Source: Zygophlyctis sp. KS116
Taxonomy: Eukaryota > Chytridiomycota
Length of the DNA: 64,000 nt
NCBI GenBank assembly: GCA_054661495.1
Contig: BAAFSQ010000009.1
Span: forward strand, 1-64,000
Direction of reading: 5' to 3'
In this document: in pieces, positions 58,101 through 64,000 of the stretch
How positions within the stretch are numbered: position 1 is the first letter of the stretch
How the letters are laid out: each line of letters opens with the position of its first letter
Translations under genes and position numbers: made by a program
Notes under the pieces: model-generated
Database searches by the model: none
What the model was told of the DNA's origin: nothing
What the model saw: only the letters and a program-made list of their open reading frames with translations

Positions 58101-61100
58101 TATGGAACTCCAACCACGCCATAACAAGTGGTGGACTTAACTCCTGCGTCGGTCTTAAAAGTGATTTGCGTTTTCAGAGAGTCATAGGTTTTTGGGAAAA
58201 ATTTAATATACAAGGTTAGAACTTCTCCAGCTTCTAACTGGCCGGTTTCTTTATCAAGAGTAATAAAAGAACCCGATATTTCTGAGGTCCACGTGCATAA
58301 GGCATTCCCATCGTTAATGATCTTAAATGGGATTGATTTTTCTGTGTCAATATACACAGTTCCAAAATCAAGCTCGGAACAACTGAACTTGAATGATGGT
58401 ATTCCAATTTTTGATTTCAAAGGAATATTCTGTGTAATCCATTCTGTATTGGATACTTTTTGCCATAACGCTCGGATATATGCCGATCCTGTGGACACGT
58501 GTGTGCAATCCAATAAGATTTTAATAGACACAAAATTTCCTGGAAAAATTGTATCACGATATTCAAGTGGATCACCAGATAAAAACCGATAATTTGGGCT
58601 GGATTGAACAATTTCTAATTCAATATTCATAGGGAGATATCCCACATTCTTAACAGAAAAATATTTTTCTACCTTTGATCCTATTTTTATATTCCCCCAA
58701 TCTAATGAATCTTCAGATGACCATTGAGAAGACCCACCTGTACCAGACAAAAAAATTGTTTTTTCTCCATATTGATGCCTGAATACAGCTCCTCCCAGTA
58801 CTCGGACCTGTCCTTTTGTTGGGTGAAACTCAACAGGTATCTCTACTTTCATACCGGGCGACAGACTCCATCTAAGATTATTAATTAAATAGTCTGAATG
58901 AATCGATCGTAAATAAAATTCCTGGTGTTCAAATGAAAAATTGATGACTTTAACTATTTGGATCGGAATTGACGATGAAACTGAACCTTTCACAATTCCT
59001 ACTGAATAAAGAGCATCTGCCTCTCTTTGATTTTTGGATCTATTCGCTTCATTAGTTTCAATAGGCACTAAGCCAAAATCTACACCTTTGGGGATAAATT
59101 CTAATGGTCTGTAACCAGATCCTTTCATTTTGATTTTAAGAGACTTAATTGATAAATTCTCAGCAGATTCATTTAGATCGAATTTGTAAGAGACTGAAAG
59201 TTCAGATATTGAATTTTTCCCATAAATGGTTCTATATCCAAGCCTGAAATGATATGAATGGTAAGGCGAAAGTCTGGGGATCAAATTAAAGGTATCTATA
59301 GAACTTGAAGTATTATCTGAGTCCGAAAGAACTATAATTCTGTGTCCTTGTTTCCCGTAATGCAGATTTTCGTTACTTTTTTGTTCTAAAACGGTGCTTG
59401 AGATGCCTTTGATATCTTTAAGTGATATAATCCAAGCGAGTCTTCTTCGGACAAAGCTCCATAAATCTCTTTCCCTATATATATCCCCATTCGATGTCAA
59501 AGATGTGTTTGAGACTGTATTAGTCACACCGACAAAATGAAGTCGAACCAAAGATGGGTTGGTACTTGTAACTTTATGAATGGCTAACGGCAATGTCCCC
59601 TTGTTAGTTAAATAAACAGAAATCCAGCTTATTGTGTCCTCCATTTGAAAGCCAAAATCTATGGGTTTTTTGTGATATTTTTCAGATATCAACTCTGCTG
59701 TACCACCAGTTGCATTAAGTACTATTACCTGATGCTTATTCGAATAAAAAATGTGTAGTTTTGATATAACTCTACCGGATTCAGATGGCTTGAATGAAAC
59801 TGTGAATTTACAAGACGTTTTGGGGGCAAGCTCGATCGTGTTAGGAATAATATAAAAGGGCAATGAGGCTAATATGCTAATGCGAGATTTGAAGTTCCCA
59901 GAGTTTGTTGCTGTAAAAGTCTTGGAACATTCTTCTGATACAAGAACGCAACCAAAATCAATCATATCAGGCACTTCGGAAATTGATGATACACAAGCTT
60001 GCCCTCTTAAAGATAAAAAGCCTATTTTACAAAATGATAATTCCTTTGAATCTGATTTTCGAGCATAAATTTCAGCTATTGCTTCATATTGACCGCTCGC
60101 TTCTGATGCGAATCTAACTGTTAATGAACTGGACTCCCCTCCAAATAACTCCCCTTCTTTTTTGGTGAAGATGAATGAGTTATATTTTTTGGAACCGTCG
60201 TTGATTTTCAAAATCCAAAAAATGCTTTCTTCTTGAATATTGTGAATTGTGACGGTAAGTTCAGACGCTTGTCCAGTTGAGATTTCTCCTCCTGATGCCT
60301 CGATCATTCCAAAGTCTAAAAATGTTATTCCATCACTGTTAGGAAAAGGTGTGACAATTACGTTCAGAGACTGCTCAGCAAAAATCTGTCCAGAATCAAA
60401 GCCGCCATCTTCTTCAGTTACTGCGAAAACGGCGCCTTTGACCGATATATATGGCGGAATATTAGAAGGAGGAGAAAATAAAATTTCAAATTGCCGAACT
60501 TCACCCGATTCAATACAAGCATTTCCCTGGCTAGGAGTAAACAGTGGCGAAGTAAATATGCTTAACGACTTCATGATTTTGCCACTGTTTGAAAAAGAAA
60601 AAGCAATAGATTTAGATCTGAATGTCTTAAAACCTTCAGAAGTTCCAGTGGATGTATCAAAATATGATCCTATCGAACATTATTTACGCATTCATACCTG
60701 GCATCAAAAATCCACGAGGAAATTCGCCCAATAATCTAAAATCACGTTTTTTATCTGAACCAGTCGTTTGCTGATTCTCAAGAAAAAAAATTTCTCTTTC
60801 TGAGGAAGTGGGATATTCATTTTCCATTTTACTGGAACTAATCCATTTTTTGAAAAATTCCAGAGCCTGGCTGTTGCAAACATTGTCAGCTCCGATGCAT
60901 ATTCCGATCAGCTTTAATGGTTGACGAAGCAAGGTACAATCAAAATTATTTGGATTGGGATTAAAGATCAACAAAGAGATAATTTGAATAAGAGGTCCCT
61001 GGTCATGTGCGTTAAAAGTAAAAGAAATCGGTATAACTGAGAATTGTTGAATAACCTGCGGATATTCTAAATCCGCAATGCTATTAGATATAGTACTCTT

Positions 61101-64000
61101 TCTTTCACATTTATCGAGAGATTTTTGTTGGATGCAAAATTTTAGTGGGTACTGACTTCGGTTCACAAGTGGTAGAGTTAGTGAATCAGATTTATCAATA
61201 TGACAGGCTTTGAAAAATACGTATTCCCAAGTGAGAAATACTAACGGTTGCCCAAAAAAGGCCCTGATATTTATCTTTGTATCTTGCAAGTATGAGCAAA
61301 TAACATCGATAACTCCATTGACATTGCCCTCTTGAGAATAATTTAGGCAAATGTTAATTGTTTTGGCTATTTTGGGTCCCACTTCAATTAAATAAGGACA
61401 CTGTATAAATCCCTGTCTGCAGTGAAGGGCCACATGAATAGTTTTATCGCTAAGATTAAATACTGTTAAAGATCTTGAAATTGGTTTTGAAGGCTCACAA
61501 ATACCAAAGTCCACAATTTGATTTTTAGAAAGACCATCAGCCAATGTTGCCATAACCGCTTGTAAAATGGGTCTATCCCTTTCTGTGATACGGATTTTAC
61601 CGGATGGATTAGATGAAAACTTGTTTAGAAAAGCTGATCTTTCACGACTTAAACTTTCGGCGGTAAGCGCTGAGTCATCCTCGGTTTCGGGATATAATAC
61701 GATAGGAACACCAGCAGTGAATTTCACAAAGATTTTCGCCATATCCCCGCCAGGCCCGGTTATTTCTACAATATCATCGAAAAATCCGGGAGATCTTGCA
61801 TGTAAATCAAGTTCTATTTGTGCGTATTCCTTAGGTCGCAACTGGCAAGTATGTTTGCTTAATTCAAATATATTTTGAGGCTTCGATTGTTTTTCTGCAT
61901 CAGATCTGCAGTTTAAGAGGGAGAGGTTTAAAGTCATTGGAGAATTAGAGACATTTGTTACTTTAAATGTGACCATTTTGGAATCATCTGGCGATATCCA
62001 TCCCCCGTCGATTACATTTTCAGAAACTGTAAAAAATGGCTGTCTAACTGCTAAAAGCGCAGAAGATGATAAGCACTTTCCAGTGTTATCAATCAAAGAT
62101 AAAGTGCCTTCTACATGATCCGCTTTCATCGCCAAAGGATTAAAACTCAGATCAATATCTTGAATTCCTTCACCCTGTAAGACAAGATGAGAAATATTTA
62201 CGGAAAAAACGTCCGATGGCTGAACTGATACAAATAAATCTCTGACGGATCGATCTGAACGCTGAGCTTTATATCTGATCACTACTAGTTTAGATATAGT
62301 AAGTGAAACGCTTTGAAAATTTATAACAGGCGGTTCAATATTTAATCGCATAGTGTTGGGTCTAAGATGAAAGAATTGATCAACACCTCTAAGAAGTTCA
62401 CCCAAATTTTCCATTTCAGTTAAAAGAATTGCAGGCTCGCCATGGATAGCATTTGATTTCATAGTCTTTCTCGAATAGTGATACGTTTTCTGTACTTCAG
62501 TTATATTTGCTTTTAGAATATTCAGATGATCATCCAACTTAGAAAAAAATTGCTCGATTCTGTTTGAAAGTTCCTCCCCTTTCCTTTTGGAGGAAAGTAA
62601 GGAATTAAGCCTCTCATCATCGGTCAAATATAAACTTTCTAAAAAATAATGAGGTGAAGGTGGTAATATCATCCTTCCAGGAGTAAGAGCCATAGTTTGA
62701 ATACTGTAGTATGGAATTCCAGAAGATGTATATCCCGTAGGAGGGGGCAAACTTCTGCCTTTGGGTACAAAATAAGAAGTGCCATTATAAGTGTAACCAC
62801 CAGTTAAACGTCTAGCCGGAGTATCTGGAGTAATAAGTTTGCCGTCACTAAAATAATAATGAATCCCCTCACTGGTAAGTCCAAGGGGGTGTGGGCGAGG
62901 AGGAGGTGTAGAACCATAAAATGGGACACCTCCCTCTGTATAGCCTTGCGGAATAGGAGGAAGATTTGCAGGCGGGGCAAAATACGGCTCTCCATTGGCT
63001 GTGATCCCAGCAGGAACAGGAGTAATAATTGTGACAGAATCATGGCTGTTCTTGCCTTGGCTCTTGAGAATCCCTACGTTCATAATATCCAAGTCCTTTG
63101 TTGCTGTCGTCTGCTTTTCTCTTCGAAAAAAATCCGAACCTGTTATTATTAGTCTTCAACTTTTATTACAAGAAGGATATTGATCATCAATAATTTCCAT
63201 GTGAATTGCAGTCCATTTATTTGAGTTATTACGAGAGCGAATATATAAATTGAATCTGGATCCAATAATTATCTCAGACTCACTTCGTGTAAATTTGAAA
63301 AGATCTTACGTTTCCGATAAAGAACCAATTACTGGTGAAAGCTCTTGACCAATAGCCTTGACAATAGCCAAAATGCGCTGTAGTCTACCTGATTCAGGGT
63401 CGATTATATCAAATATTATTCGGGCGTTCAATAGAAAATCTGAAGATTGGTTAGTTTTCGATAGACTAAAATAAGAATAACATTAGAAATTACGCTTCTC
63501 TTATCGGCCACAAAACAGGACTTCTTTTTGATGTAAATCCATGCGGAATATCCTGTATGATTACATTGTCATAATCATTTATTTGTTTCATCCGGTCTAT
63601 ATCCACTTTATCAGGATCATATCCAGGATGAGGACTTGATGCCAGGAATCCGTAAGGTATTCTTCGAGGATCAGATGTGAAGGCCTCGATAACTTTTGGA
63701 GGAATTACTGTTGTACCTTCGGGAATCTTTATTTGAAAATATTCTTGTTCTGGTAGTGGAAGCACTGAGGATAAGAATTCAGCAGATGAATCGATTTGCA
63801 TAATTCCTGAACTGTTAGCATCAGTTATTCGCCCAGGAGAAAAAGAATATCCTGGGGGCAAATCAGGGACAGAGCATGATATTTCTCTAAATTCATATCT
63901 TGATAAAGGAGGGGATACATTTGATTCGGAATCTTCCTAAAAATTATTTTTAAAAAAGATACTTCAAACAGGAAAGGGACAGTAGTGCTCCCGACTGGAA
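52129..64000 (-). CDS. Giant ASH/MSP-domain flagellar protein (HYDIN/CFAP47-like), N-terminus outside window
   Basis: By splicing about 18 introns of 25-30 nt I can read one unbroken frame from the right window edge to TAA at 52129, roughly 3,800 residues. Large exons lie at 63.09-60.68, 60.57-57.62 and 57.58-55.25 kb; every junction I checked between them restores frame with a 25-30 nt GT-AG intron. The protein is built of repeated immunoglobulin-like ASH/MSP domains, seen as phrases such as VDFGICEPSKPISRSLTVFN, IDFGLVNRHTESKISLTISN, LDFGTVYIDTEKSIPFKIIN, each followed by a strand ending in GTGG-like turns. This pattern defines HYDIN, CFAP47, CFAP65 and DLEC1. I see no HYDIN kinase-like insert and no CH domain, so the exact family is undecided. 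Near the N-terminal side is a Pro/Gly/Tyr repeat (separate entry). The C-terminus is basic and Pro-rich. Confidence 0.78.
62706..63008 (-). repeat. 21-residue Pro-Gly-Tyr tandem repeat in the giant ASH protein
   Basis: Five units on the minus strand, each of the type P-x-G-Y-T-x-x-G-x-P-Y-Y/F (for example QGYTEGGVPFYG, TGYTSSGIPYYS). The Gly of each unit falls 21, 21, 28 and 21 codons apart, so the base unit is 63 bp. Spacers are Pro-rich. The DNA is diverged, so the repeat is old and conserved at protein level. Similar single phrases (LPPGYSFSPG, IPYGFLAS, IPHGFTSK) lie further upstream in the same protein. Confidence 0.8.

Noticed and set aside
63156-63158. TGA taken as the end of a separate gene at the right edge
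   Set aside because: A 30-nt GT-AG intron removes it and joins both frames exactly, so the two parts belong to one giant gene.

Overview
This window is compact, AT-rich nuclear DNA from a eukaryote. About 35 genes sit on both strands, usually 13-200 bp apart. Most are cut by very short GT-AG introns, mostly 23-31 nt, so nearly every gene is scattered over several reading frames and is recovered only by splicing. TAA, TAG and TGA all act as stops. The gene content points to a zoosporic, early-diverging fungus (chytrid, rozellid, aphelid or similar). Basal-body and axoneme proteins (CEP135/BLD10, RSPH3, a CFAP97-domain protein, a giant ASH-domain protein, beta-tubulin) stand beside fungal-type genes (chitin deacetylase, PMA1-type H+-ATPase, tyrosinases, a CCCH/CHY zinc-finger protein, a Munc13-like MUN protein). 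I infer the lineage from content; the species is not identified.

Layout, left to right. 1-8 kb: tail of a histone H3 gene, CEP135, CTNNBL1 (spliceosome-associated) and an aminoalcohol phosphotransferase. 8-15 kb: cytochrome b5, a truncated gamma-SNAP-like gene, a zinc-finger gene, full gamma-SNAP and a bifunctional lysine-degradation enzyme (AASS). 15-21 kb: CFAP97-domain protein, RanBPM/GID1, a second histone H3, IPI3/WDR18, MOCS2B and CWC24/RNF113. 21-25 kb: tandem secreted, probably GPI-anchored tyrosinases. 25-33 kb: DDHD phospholipase, aldo-keto reductase, L-lactate dehydrogenase, SAP18, three orphan ORFs and a chitin deacetylase, ending in a decayed hAT transposon. 33-43 kb: OSCA/TMEM63 channel, MARK/KIN1-like kinase, proton pump and radial spoke RSPH3. 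43-52 kb: beta-tubulin, Sec2/Rabin8 GEF, Munc13-like protein, p24 cargo receptor and SWI3/RSC8. 52-64 kb: one giant ASH-repeat gene that runs off the right edge.

Functional themes. One is flagellum construction (CEP135, RSPH3, CFAP97, ASH giant, tubulin). Another is membrane traffic and secretion (two gamma-SNAPs, Sec2 and Munc13-like divergent from a 23-bp gap, p24, DDHD lipase). A third is cell-wall and surface biology (chitin deacetylase, tyrosinases, proton pump). The rest are core nuclear functions (H3, SWI3, SAP18, CTNNBL1, CWC24, IPI3). The strongest leads are the giant ASH protein with its 21-residue Pro-Gly-Tyr repeats, the truncated gamma-SNAP paralog that keeps an intron position, the tyrosinase pair with a 54-bp repeat, the beta-tubulin with a basic tail, and the extreme compaction (overlapping gene ends, 23-27 bp divergent gaps, tiny introns).

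Limits: exon boundaries were spliced by eye, guided by family similarity. No alignment or database search was run.
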